64,000 nucleotides of DNA from PALSA-693 sp963702305 (lineage in GTDB: Bacteria > Actinomycetota > Acidimicrobiia > Acidimicrobiales > Palsa-688). The translations under genes were made by a program, and so were the position numbers. The stretch spans positions 62,001 to 126,000 of the forward strand of contig CAVPBX010000011.1 in assembly GCA_963702305.1 (NCBI GenBank), in the 5' to 3' direction. The notes under the pieces are model-generated. The model was not told the origin of the DNA. It ran no database searches and saw nothing but the letters and a program-made list of their open reading frames with translations. The stretch's first letter is position 1; each line of letters starts with the position of its first letter. Shown one piece after another: positions 43,421 to 51,229 of the stretch.

Positions 43421-44617
43421 ATGACCTCTAGCCGTTCCTCGGATCTCGCGGACATCCTCGCCGCCACGAGGTCATTCATCGATGACGAGGTGATTCCTGC
43501 CGAACCTGTTCTGCGGATGATGACGCTGGACTCTCTCGTCGAAATGGAGCGACTCAAGGCGGAAGCGAAGCGAAGGAACCTTTGGGCTTTGGGCCACCCC
43601 AAGGACATCGGAGGCGGCGGCCTCAGCTTTATGGACGTCACCGCCCTCAACGAGGTCATCGGGCGTTCCTTCTTCGGCCAGAGCGCCGTCGGGACCTGGT
43701 CGATGCAGGACTCGATCATGCTCAACAAGTACGCCAACGAGGAGCAGAGGGAACGTTGGTTGGTACCCCTGGTCGCAGGTGAGATCCGGTCGTCGGTCGG
43801 CATGACCGAGCCCGAGGTGCCCGGGTCCGATCCAACCTTGATGCAGGCCACGGCTGAGCTTGACGGCGAGGAGTGGGTGATCAACGCCCACAAGTGGTTT
43901 ACCACCGGGGCCAACATCGCCGCCTTCACCACCATATTCGCCCGCACCGAGCCAGAGGAGGCGGGTCGGCACAAGCGATTCTCGGCCATCATCGTGCCTA
44001 CCGACAGCCCCGGGTACGAAGTCGTCAGAGTGATACCGACCATGGGCAGCATCCTCGGGGCCCACTGCGAGATCCGGTTGACCGATGTCCGGGTGCCACG
44101 CGACAACCTGTTGGGGGGGCGGGGCGAAGGTTTCACCATCGCCCAGGACCGCCTGGGTCCGGGTCGGATCTTCCACTGCATGCGTTGGCTCGGACAGATG
44201 CAACGGGCGTTCGAGCTGATGTGCGCGCGCGTCAACGAGCGATCGCTGCCGAGCGGGCCCTTGTCGCAGAATGGGCAGATCCGCCTGCTGATCGCCGAAT
44301 CAGCCGCCGATATCTTCTCGCACCGAGCCGCCACCCTGGCTGCCGCCGAAGCGGTCGATCGCGGCTCCGAGGCCCGGATGGAGATCTCGCTCATCAAGTT
44401 CCGGGGGGCCGAACTCCTGCATAATGTGATCGACCGGGCCATCCAGGTGCACGGTGCGCTCGGCGTGACTGCCGATACCCCCCTGGAATGGATGTACCGC
44501 GAGGCCCGCTACGCGCGCATCTACGACGGACCCGACGAGGTCCACCGCGATCGGGTCGCGCGCACGTTGGCCAAGGACCCGACGGCGGCGCCCTGGGCGA
44601 CGTCGGGGCGCAGGTAG
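43421..44617 (+). CDS. Acyl-CoA dehydrogenase, ACAD10/ACAD11/LvaC-like
   Basis: A 398-residue FAD-dependent acyl-CoA dehydrogenase-fold protein. Landmarks are SSVGMTEPEVPGSDP, HKWFTTGA, RLGPGRIFHCMR at residues 244-255, VHGALGVTADTPL and IYDGPDEVHRDRVAR at the end. The RLGPGRI-HCMR and DGPDEVH motifs are typical of the dehydrogenase part of eukaryotic ACAD10/11 and of bacterial LvaC. These work with an APH-fold kinase to convert 4-hydroxyacyl-CoA, through a phosphate, to 2-enoyl-CoA. The kinase homologue follows seven bases downstream, which strongly supports the assignment. Upstream, 126 bases separate it from the ligase. Confidence 0.92.
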   Translation: MTSSRSSDLADILAATRSFIDDEVIPAEPVLRMMTLDSLVEMERLKAEAKRRNLWALGHPKDIGGGGLSFMDVTALNEVIGRSFFGQSAVGTWSMQDSIMLNKYANEEQRERWLVPLVAGEIRSSVGMTEPEVPGSDPTLMQATAELDGEEWVINAHKWFTTGANIAAFTTIFARTEPEEAGRHKRFSAIIVPTDSPGYEVVRVIPTMGSILGAHCEIRLTDVRVPRDNLLGGRGEGFTIAQDRLGPGRIFHCMRWLGQMQRAFELMCARVNERSLPSGPLSQNGQIRLLIAESAADIFSHRAATLAAAEAVDRGSEARMEISLIKFRGAELLHNVIDRAIQVHGALGVTADTPLEWMYREARYARIYDGPDEVHRDRVARTLAKDPTAAPWATSGRR

Positions 44618-44624
44618 GCCCCCA

Positions 44625-45678
44625 TTGGCCGACGCCGACACCGCCGACACCGCCGTCATAGACCTCGTCGACCGGCTCCGCCTGCGGACCTTCCTCCAAG
44701 GTGTCGTCGCGCTGTCCGACGGTGAGCTCGACCTCGAGGTGCTCAGTGGCGGCCGCTCCAATTTCGACGTACCAGGTCCGCACCGGATCGGCCGAATACG
44801 TCCTCCGGCGCCGGCCGCTCGGCGCCATCGCCGCAGGTGCGCATGACATGGCCCGCGAATTTCGGGTGCAATCGGCCCTGCAGGCCACGGAGATTCCCCT
44901 GGCCACGGTCTACGGCTACTGCGCCGACGACTCGGTGATGGGTGCCCCTTTCTACGTCATGTCTCGGGTGCACGGGCAGGTGTTCCACCGGCCGGCGGAC
45001 GTAGCCGCCCTCAGTCGGGAGGCGGCCGCCGCGGTCTCCACCGGGGCGGTCGACGTCCTCGACCGGCTGCATCGGGTGGACTTTGGGGCGGTCGGGCTCG
45101 GCGAGCTCGGTCGACCGGATGGTTTCGTCCGACGGCGCATCGGTCGCTGGCTCGAGCAATGGCGGAAGGCGCCGCACCGGGAGCACCAGCTCGTCGAGCC
45201 CCTCGGCGAGATGCTGGCGGCCGCGGTGCCGGCCCGAGCCGACTCGACGCTCGTACATGGCGACTACCGACTGGGCAACATGATCGTCGAGCCCTCGGCT
45301 CCCCAGCCGATCGCCGCCGTCCTCGACTGGGAGATGTCGACGCTCGGGGATCCCATGACCGACCTGGCTCACCTATTGGTGTATTGGGAGCCCAGCCGCG
45401 GACGGCTCACCCACGAATCGCAGACCATCGCCGAGCACCCGGGGTTCCTGACTGCGGCAGACTTGGCCAGTCGCTATGCGGCGGAGAGCGGGCGTGACCT
45501 CTCGGAGCTTCCCTTCTACCTGGCCTTCGAGCATTGGCGGGCGGCGATCATCAAAGAGGGCATTTACACCCGCACTCGAGGGGCGCAGACCGAGCACGAC
45601 GAGGCTGAGGTCGACGACATCGGGGACACCGTGGTCCGCCACCTCCAAGAAGCCGAACAGATCCTGCGCGAAGGCTGA
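44625..45678 (+). CDS. ACAD11/LvaA-like hydroxyacyl-CoA kinase (APH fold), one frameshift
   Basis: An APH-fold kinase matching the N-terminal half of ACAD11: LSGGRSN, then TYQVRTGSAEYVLRRRPLG, AGAHDMAREFRVQSAL and APFYVMSRVHGQVF. The catalytic loop HGDYRLGNMI puts His at about 211 and Asp at about 213, and the metal loop is AVLDWEMSTLGDP. The frame breaks at 44765-44766, where removing one base turns SNFDV into SNLTYQV. The repaired protein has 350 residues, the expected size. A TTG start at 44625 lies seven bases after the dehydrogenase stop. Known relatives phosphorylate 4-hydroxyacyl-CoA. The break is probably a sequence error. Confidence 0.88.
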
Positions 45679-45735
45679 CCCCGCCGGGCGTCCCCAGCGG
45701 ACGCGCCGAGCGGCAGGACGGCGCCCGAAGGAGAC

Positions 45736-46635
45736 CTACCCGCCCAATCCCAACGGGGCGGCCCCGAAGAGTTTGCGGACCCCGAGGCCGACCTCGGCGG
45801 CGTCCAAGGCCTCGCCGGACGTCGAGGTGTAGCCACCTTCGACGGTCCAACCCCGAACCCGGCGAATGGTGTTCCCGTCCACTCGCAGCACGGCGCCGCT
45901 GAGCCAACCGGCCTCCTCGCTGCACATCCAAGCCACCACTGGAGAGGAGTTCGCGGCATCGAGGGGATCCCAGCCCGCGCCTTCGGCGGTGGATCGGCCG
46001 ATGGTCGCCAACATCCTGGTGGCCGCGATCGGGGAGATGGCATTGACCGTCACCCCGTAGCGCTGCATCTCCATGGCCACGATCCCGGCCAGAGTGGCGA
46101 TGCCGCCCTTCGCCGATCCGTAATTGGCCTGCCCGATATTGCCGAACAGACCCGCACCCGATGTCGTCATCACCACCCGGCCGGACACGGAATGGCCCGC
46201 CTTGGACTGGTCCCGCCAATACGCACAGGCGTGCTTGGTCAGCGCAACCGTCCCCTTGAGGTGCACCGCGATCACGGCGTCGAACTCATCCTCGGTCATG
46301 GCCACGAGCATCCGGTCGCGGATGAAGCCGGCGTTGTTGACGACTGCGTGCAGATCACCGAACTGCTCAACGGTGCGGGCCACCAGCGCGGCCATTCCAT
46401 CCCAATCTGTGACGGACGTGCCGTCGACCAAGGCCTTTCCCCCAGCCGCCTCGATCTCCGCCGCGACCTGCTCGGCCGGTGATTCTGCGGCCGCCTCAAC
46501 TTCACCGTGGAGGCCGACGCCCAAGTCGTTGACAACGACCGTTGCGCCCTGGCGGGCCAACTCCAGGCAGTGGGCGCGGCCCAATCCTCGTCCGCCGCCC
46601 GTCACGATCGCCACGCGGCCGTCCAGCAGCCCCAT
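45736..46635 (-). CDS. SDR oxidoreductase, hydroxyacyl-CoA dehydrogenase-like
   Basis: A 299-residue SDR with cofactor loop VTGGGRGLGRA at residues 10-20, VVNDLGVG after strand 2 (NAD type), NNAG, catalytic Ser in MTTSGAGLFG and Tyr/Lys in NYGSAKGG. Layout and C-terminal extension match the SDR at 9897-10817, and both resemble the dehydrogenase domain of multifunctional beta-oxidation enzymes. ATG 46635 follows a GGGAGG ribosome site; upstream in-frame codons are promoter sequence. It is convergent with the kinase and divergent from an enoyl-CoA hydratase across 110 bases that include TTTTACGAT near 46681, a possible -10 region. Confidence 0.92.
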   Translation of the reverse strand: MGLLDGRVAIVTGGGRGLGRAHCLELARQGATVVVNDLGVGLHGEVEAAAESPAEQVAAEIEAAGGKALVDGTSVTDWDGMAALVARTVEQFGDLHAVVNNAGFIRDRMLVAMTEDEFDAVIAVHLKGTVALTKHACAYWRDQSKAGHSVSGRVVMTTSGAGLFGNIGQANYGSAKGGIATLAGIVAMEMQRYGVTVNAISPIAATRMLATIGRSTAEGAGWDPLDAANSSPVVAWMCSEEAGWLSGAVLRVDGNTIRRVRGWTVEGGYTSTSGEALDAAEVGLGVRKLFGAAPLGLGG

Positions 46636-46745
46636 CGTCTCTTTCCTCCCGACGCTCCGAGTCTCTAAGATCTCAATGAATTTTACGATAGCGTCAACTC
46701 GGCTGGTGGCGCTTCGGCAACCCCGTGACGAACCCCGGAGGCACC

Positions 46746-47513
46746 ATGCCCTACGCACCCACGCCCTACCTGCTGGTCGAGACCGACGGTCCCGTCACCG
46801 TTGTCACCCTCAACAATCCCGACATGCGCAACGCCATGGTCGATGACATGCACCAGGGATTGCAGGAGATCTGGGGCTGGCTGTCGGCTGACCACTCGGT
46901 CGGCTCAGTCGTCCTCACCGGCGCGGGCACGGCCTTCAGCGCCGGGGGCGACGTTCCCAGTTTCATTCGCAGCTACGAGGATCCGGATCATCGCCGCCTC
47001 TCCCTTCGTGGGGCCCGGCGGCTCATGGACGCCATGGCCGAGTTTCCCAAGCCGGTGATCGCGGCCGTCAACGGGCCAGCCGTGGGGCTGGGCTGCAGCA
47101 TCGCGGTCAGCTGCGACATCGTGCTGATCGCGGAGAGCGCGTTCATGGCTGATACCCACGTCGACATCGGCTTGGTCTGCGGTGACGGCGGCGCGGTGGC
47201 CTGGCCGCTCCTGATGAGCTTTCTCAAGGCCAAGGAATACCTGCTGACCGGTGACCGCATCCCGGCGTCGGAGGCGGTGGCGCTGGGACTGGCCAACCGG
47301 GCGGTCGCGGACGGGGCGCTGATGGACGAGGCCATGGCGCTCGCCCATCGGTTGGCCGACAAACCCCGCCAGGCGCTGCAGGAGACCAAGCGTGCGCTCA
47401 ACCTTCACCTTCAGGCGGCCATCTCATTGGTCGCGCCCTTCGCCTTGTCTGCGGAGGCCGAATCCTTCGCCGGCGACGACGTCCGCAAGAGCATCGAGAG
47501 GTTCACTCGCTAG
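46746..47513 (+). CDS. Enoyl-CoA hydratase/isomerase
   Basis: A 255-residue crotonase of standard size. The oxyanion-hole segments are GAGTAFSAGGDVPSF and AAVNGPAVGLGCSIA. The catalytic region reads DTHVDIGLVCGDGGAVAW, in which the usual second Glu position is Asp/Gly-rich, so the exact reaction is uncertain. GGAGG precedes ATG 46746. The stop codon is the first three bases of a five-copy tandem repeat. It is divergent from the SDR and precedes an LLM oxidoreductase on the same strand. Confidence 0.9.
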   Translation: MPYAPTPYLLVETDGPVTVVTLNNPDMRNAMVDDMHQGLQEIWGWLSADHSVGSVVLTGAGTAFSAGGDVPSFIRSYEDPDHRRLSLRGARRLMDAMAEFPKPVIAAVNGPAVGLGCSIAVSCDIVLIAESAFMADTHVDIGLVCGDGGAVAWPLLMSFLKAKEYLLTGDRIPASEAVALGLANRAVADGALMDEAMALAHRLADKPRQALQETKRALNLHLQAAISLVAPFALSAEAESFAGDDVRKSIERFTR

Positions 47514-47590
47514 CCCAGATCCCGACTAGCCCAGATCCCGACTAGCCCAGATCCCGACTAGCCCAGATCCCGAGTAGCCCAGGCTCCCGA
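47511..47590. repeat. 16-bp tandem repeat, five copies, starting at the hydratase stop codon
   Basis: TAGCCCAGATCCCGAC is repeated at 47511, 47527 and 47543, with one change in the copy at 47559 and a decayed copy at 47575-47590. The first copy begins with the TAG stop of the hydratase, so each unit carries a stop in one frame. Unit length and position at a gene end match the other repeats of this window. Confidence 0.85.
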
Positions 47591-47612
47591 GGCCGCGCGG
47601 TCACGAGTCAGG

Positions 47613-47618
47613 TAGGTT
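47613..47618 (+). promoter_or_regulatory. Probable -10 element (TAGGTT), leaderless start
   Basis: TAGGTT lies seven bases before the GTG at 47626, so transcription would start at or beside the start codon. No ribosome binding site is present, in agreement with a leaderless message. Confidence 0.5.
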
Positions 47619-47625
47619 CTGACGG

Positions 47626-48486
47626 GTGGAACTCGGCTTCTCCTCGATGAACACTTTGGACGAAATTCGACCGGATCGTTTGGGTCGAGAGCTCGAGGAT
47701 CGGGGATTCGACTCGCTGTGGTACGGCGAGCATTCCCACATTCCGGTCTCGAGGACGACGCCGTATCCAGCCGGGGGCGAGATGCCCGATCAGTACCGGC
47801 GCATGATGGACCCGTTTCTGTCGCTCCTGCTGGCGACCACGACCACCGAGCGGTTACGGGTCGGCACCAGCGTGGCCCTGCCATTGGAGCACGACCTCCT
47901 GGATCTGGCCAAGACGGTCGCCACCCTCGACCATCACACTGGCGGCCGCTTCCACTTCGGGGTCGGCGTCGGATGGAACCAGGAAGAGCTGGCGAATCAC
48001 TCCCAGGTCCCTTGGGCCCAGCGTTACCGGGCTCTGCGCGAATGCGTGGCTGCGCTCCGCACCCTGTGGGTGGAGGAGGAGGCCGAACATCATGGTGAGT
48101 ACTTCCACTTCGACCGGGTGTGGCAACTACCCAAGCCCCTGCAGCGGCCCTACCCTCCGGTGTGGTGCGGCACTGGTGGCCGGGTGGGAACCCGGGAGGC
48201 GGTGGCCTGGGCGGACGGCTGGATGCCAATGGACATCGCGCTCGGCGACGTGGCCAAGAAGGTGACGAAGTTTCGCCAGATCGCCACTGACGCCGGCCGT
48301 GATCCGGCCGCCCTCCCCATCACGATCGTGGCCATGGGCGACATCGACATCCAGACGCTTTCTCTCTACCGCCAGCTCGGCGTCGAGCGGACCCTTGTCG
48401 GTCCGGACCGATCGGGCTGGGACGACCCGGCCACCACGCTCCCGTGCCTCGATCGGTACGCGGCGATGATCCCCGAGATCCGCTAG
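47626..48486 (+). CDS. LLM-class F420-dependent oxidoreductase
   Basis: A 286-residue luciferase-like oxidoreductase resembling the TIGR03619 group. Typical segments are DSLWYGEHSHIP, RLRVGTSVALPLEHDLLDLAKTVATLD, GGRFHFGVGVGWNQEEL and the late GWMPMDIAL. Members use F420 for hydride transfer and are abundant in actinobacterial degradation clusters. The GTG start opens directly with the conserved MELGFSS, so no N-terminal extension is missing. It is separated from the hydratase by the tandem repeats and is convergent with the next hydratase gene. The substrate is unknown. Confidence 0.9.
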   Translation: MELGFSSMNTLDEIRPDRLGRELEDRGFDSLWYGEHSHIPVSRTTPYPAGGEMPDQYRRMMDPFLSLLLATTTTERLRVGTSVALPLEHDLLDLAKTVATLDHHTGGRFHFGVGVGWNQEELANHSQVPWAQRYRALRECVAALRTLWVEEEAEHHGEYFHFDRVWQLPKPLQRPYPPVWCGTGGRVGTREAVAWADGWMPMDIALGDVAKKVTKFRQIATDAGRDPAALPITIVAMGDIDIQTLSLYRQLGVERTLVGPDRSGWDDPATTLPCLDRYAAMIPEIR

Positions 48487-48539
48487 GAACCAACAGTCCC
48501 CCGCTGACTCGGGTACTGCGACTACGGCTGTGGCTACGG

Positions 48540-49376
48540 CTACGGCTCGGCGAAGGGGGGCAAGGGCGGCAGGTCGGCGTCGCCCGCCAAAGGCCCGAAT
48601 CGCGGGGACCGGCGGTCAACGAAGGCCGAGACACCCTCGGCGAAGTCCGGGTTCTCCGGCCGATTCAGGTCGCTCATGGCCGCGAACCAGCCCTCGTTGG
48701 CCTCGGTATAGCCGCGGCTCAGGTCACCCCAGACCTGGCGCCGGATGGTGGCCATGGACCGAGGCGAGCAGTTGAGGGCCAGGCTCTGGGCGTAGGCCGT
48801 GGCCTCGCTCAAGGCCGCCCCCGGATCGCAGATCCGGCTGGCCAGACCGATCCGAACCGCTTCTTCGGCCTCGATCGGGCGCGCCGACAAGAGTAGATCG
48901 AGGGCCCACTCGACGCCGATCAGCCGCGGCAGGATCCACGACAGGCCATGCTCCGCGGGCACGCCCAACTTGGCGTATGCAGTCGATATGCGGGCTCCTC
49001 GAGCCACGAAGCGAACGTCGCACACCAGCGCCTGGACCAACCCGATGCCCGCGCACGCCCCGTTGATCGCCGCGATCATGGGCTTGGGAATCGTCCACCC
49101 GTAGTGCATCGGGCGACGACCCTCCAGCCGCAACCCGACCGGTCCGGCCGCGGCCTCGAGGCGTTGGGAGTCCAGGCCGGGGCAGAACCATTTTCCCGCC
49201 CCGGTCAACACGATGGCCCGGACATCGTCGTCCTGCGCCGCCCGGTCGAGCATGGCGAAGTACTGGGTCTCCATGGTCGGGCTCCAGGCGTTGCGACGCT
49301 CCGGATGGTCGAGGGTGATCACGCAGACCCCGTCGTCGACGGCATAACGCACCAGGTCAGGAGGATCGGGCGGCAT
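48540..49376 (-). CDS. Enoyl-CoA hydratase/isomerase
   Basis: A 278-residue crotonase-family protein. VITLDHPERRNAWS, the oxyanion-hole segments GAGKWFCPGLD and AAINGACAGIGL, and the catalytic-loop AKLGVPAEHGLSWILPRLIG with Glu in AEHG are all present, so hydratase activity is likely. ATG 49376 is chosen; a TTG at 49403 is possible and neither has a clear ribosome site. It lies 30 bases after the MaoC gene and forms the third gene of a MaoC-N/MaoC/hydratase operon. Confidence 0.88.
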   Translation of the reverse strand: MPPDPPDLVRYAVDDGVCVITLDHPERRNAWSPTMETQYFAMLDRAAQDDDVRAIVLTGAGKWFCPGLDSQRLEAAAGPVGLRLEGRRPMHYGWTIPKPMIAAINGACAGIGLVQALVCDVRFVARGARISTAYAKLGVPAEHGLSWILPRLIGVEWALDLLLSARPIEAEEAVRIGLASRICDPGAALSEATAYAQSLALNCSPRSMATIRRQVWGDLSRGYTEANEGWFAAMSDLNRPENPDFAEGVSAFVDRRSPRFGPLAGDADLPPLPPFAEP

Positions 49377-49406
49377 GGACTCGCAGTCTTCGTTGACGGA
49401 CAAGAT

Positions 49407-49841
49407 CTACGTCGGAGGGTTGGAGCCGCGAGTCCGAGCGGTGGCCGTCCCCGAGACGACCGTGGCCCCATCCTGATTGGTTGTCACCACCCGGAATTCC
49501 GCCAGGAGTCCGTGCTCGTCCTCGCGCAGCCCTTCGACCGTCGCGGTGGCCGTGAGCGTGTCACCGGGCCAAACCTGGCCGACGAACCGGACACCAAACG
49601 TCGTCAGGCGATCCGTTCCCACCCAGTCCGTCAGAACCCGGCCGGTGGCGCCCATCGTGAGCATTCCGTGGGCGAAGATGGTGGGATATCCGGCCGCCTT
49701 GGTCGCGTACACCTCGTCGGAATGCAGTGGGTTGTAGTCCCCCGAGGCGCCGGCGTACATGACGATCTGGCTCCTGGTGAGGTTTTCGAAGACGACCAGT
49801 GATCTGGATTCTCCAACCGCGAGCGGTACCTCCAAGTCCAC
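49407..49841 (-). CDS. MaoC-like (R)-specific enoyl-CoA hydratase subunit
   Basis: A 144-residue single-hotdog hydratase with the complete hydratase-2 motif YAGASGDYNPLHSDE, giving Asp35 and His40 as catalytic residues, followed by AHGMLTMG. It hydrates trans-2-enoyl-CoA to the (R)-3-hydroxy ester. GTG 49841 is chosen (GGGAGGGG upstream); GTG 49862 is an alternative. The gene starts next to or within the end of the upstream gene, which encodes a related hotdog subunit without the motif. The two probably form a heteromer like the actinobacterial steroid hydratase ChsH1-ChsH2 or HadAB. Confidence 0.9.
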   Translation of the reverse strand: MDLEVPLAVGESRSLVVFENLTRSQIVMYAGASGDYNPLHSDEVYATKAAGYPTIFAHGMLTMGATGRVLTDWVGTDRLTTFGVRFVGQVWPGDTLTATATVEGLREDEHGLLAEFRVVTTNQDGATVVSGTATARTRGSNPPT

Positions 49842-49845
49842 GGTC

Positions 49846-50346
49846 TCAGTCCCCTCCCGCACCTTCCACCCGGACCCGGACCGTGCGCGCCACGACCGCG
49901 AGTGCTCCGGTCGAAGCATCGCGATACTCGGTGACGGTCTCGGAGAAACGCAGGAGGTCGCCGCGCCGGTTCGGTTTGTCCCACGTCGCCCCCTCCTGCT
50001 CCGACGCGAGCAGGAGGGAACCGGCCGGCACCGGCCGGTGATACTCGAAGTGCTGTTCCGCGTGCAGGACACCTCCCCCGTCGCGCTCGGCTCCACTCGG
50101 ATCCCGACCGGATCCGAACCAAGGCTCACCCGGCGTGGGCCGTAGGGGGTTGTCGGGGTCGAACTGCATGGATGCCATGGCGAAGGTGGGCGGCGCCACC
50201 ACTCCGCTCAGGTCCAGGACCTCGGGAGCCCCGGAGCCGATGAAGGCGGGGTTGGAGTCGCCGATCGCCCGGGCGAACATCAGGATGTGAGTGGCCTCGA
50301 CAGGGAACCGTCGGGCCGATGTCCCGGCTTCCTCGTTCTCCTCCAT
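49846..50346 (-). CDS. MaoC-N-type hotdog protein, partner subunit
   Basis: A 166-residue protein of the MaoC_dehydrat_N (FAS1-like dehydratase) type. ATHILMFARAIGDSNPAFIG resembles the hydratase helix but lacks the catalytic DxNPxH, and VVAPPTFAMAS and HFEYHRPVPAGSLL follow the family plan. Such subunits pair with an active MaoC partner and help bind bulky acyl groups. It is the first gene of the operon. The ATG at 50346 has no ribosome site, and TAGAGT (minus strand, 50361-50356) lies nine bases before it, so the message may be leaderless. Confidence 0.82.
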   Translation of the reverse strand: MEENEEAGTSARRFPVEATHILMFARAIGDSNPAFIGSGAPEVLDLSGVVAPPTFAMASMQFDPDNPLRPTPGEPWFGSGRDPSGAERDGGGVLHAEQHFEYHRPVPAGSLLLASEQEGATWDKPNRRGDLLRFSETVTEYRDASTGALAVVARTVRVRVEGAGGD

Positions 50347-50355
50347 CGTTTAGCT

Positions 50356-50452
50356 ACTCTAGCTTTATCAATTCTCTTCGTTGTCAGCGCTCCTGGCCGG
50401 CGTAGCTGACGGATACCCGAGAATGACTGGATCCCACCGCGTGGCGTACCCT
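50356..50452. promoter_or_regulatory. Divergent promoter/operator region between MaoC and GntR operons
   Basis: The minus-strand -10 candidate TAGAGT (50361-50356) faces the MaoC operon and the plus-strand TACCCT (50447-50452) lies eight bases before the GTG of the regulator. Between them an inverted repeat, GTCAGC (50383-50388) and GCTGAC (50405-50410), could bind the GntR-family protein encoded next door. Autoregulation and control of both operons are inferred from position only. Confidence 0.45.
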
Positions 50453-50460
50453 CGACGTCG

Positions 50461-51204
50461 GTGAGCTCTCTCTCCCTAAATTCCGTCAGCGTCCGGGTCC
50501 CGAAGACTGCGGAGTTGGTCGCCTCCCACGTTCGCCGGCAGATCGTGCTCGGTGAGCTCGAGCAAGGCGACGCCCTCCCGTCCGAGACCGTCCTGATGGA
50601 AGAGTTCGACATCTCGCGGCCCACCCTCAGGGAAGCCTTCCGCATCCTCGAATCCGAGGGCCTCATCACCATCCGCCGCGGCGCGCGCGGCGGCGCGCGG
50701 GTCCAGCAACCGTCGGGCGACGTCGCCGCCCGGTACGCCGGACTGGTGCTGCAGCACCGAGGTGCGACCTTGGCCGACGTCCTCCAGGCCCGGGTGATCG
50801 TCGAGGCGCCAGCCGCGCGGATACTGGCGTCCCGGCGGGACCGAGTGAAGATCAGCAAGCGCCTCCAGGAGCACCTGGACAATCTGGGCTTGGTGGAAGC
50901 GGGACACTTCCACGAGTTCAACGCCTTTCTCATCGAGCTCACGGGCAACCAGACGCTGATGCTGCTGAGCGCCATGCTCGAGAACATCAGCCGGGTCGCG
51001 GCGCTCAACTACTCCCGGGGCCACAAGCCGGAGGAGGAGTCGAACCTGGTCCGGGCGGCCCAGCGAGCCCGCCAGAAACTCATCGCGCTGATCCGGGCCG
51101 GAGATGCCGACGGGGCCGAGGCGCTCTGGCGATCGCACCTGACTGAAGCCGGCCAGGTCCTCAGCGAGGACGGCCGGATGACCGTCGTAGATCTGTTCGG
51201 ATAG
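50461..51204 (+). CDS. GntR-family (FadR subfamily) transcriptional regulator
   Basis: A 247-residue regulator with a winged helix-turn-helix at about residues 15-80 (LPSETVLMEEFDISRPTLREAF, then EGLITIRRGARGGARV wing) and a helical FCD ligand-binding domain (LADVLQARVIVEAPAARILA through HFHEFNAFLIEL). The FCD metal/ligand residues include Asp in LQAR-region helices and His in HFHEF. FadR-type proteins respond to acyl-CoA or organic acids. It lies at the divergence point of the MaoC/hydratase and acyl-CoA dehydrogenase operons, so it probably controls both. The GTG start appears leaderless. Confidence 0.93.
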   Translation: MSSLSLNSVSVRVPKTAELVASHVRRQIVLGELEQGDALPSETVLMEEFDISRPTLREAFRILESEGLITIRRGARGGARVQQPSGDVAARYAGLVLQHRGATLADVLQARVIVEAPAARILASRRDRVKISKRLQEHLDNLGLVEAGHFHEFNAFLIELTGNQTLMLLSAMLENISRVAALNYSRGHKPEEESNLVRAAQRARQKLIALIRAGDADGAEALWRSHLTEAGQVLSEDGRMTVVDLFG

Positions 51205-51229
51205 CTCGGGGACGGACGGACCCACGGAG

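Noticed and set aside
44625..44846. A separate 73-residue small protein
   Set aside because: It is the N-terminal part of the kinase cut off by a one-base frame break; the next frame continues the same domain.
47511..47590. CRISPR or attachment site
   Set aside because: Units are contiguous 16-mers without spacers, and no integrase, tRNA or mobile gene is near.
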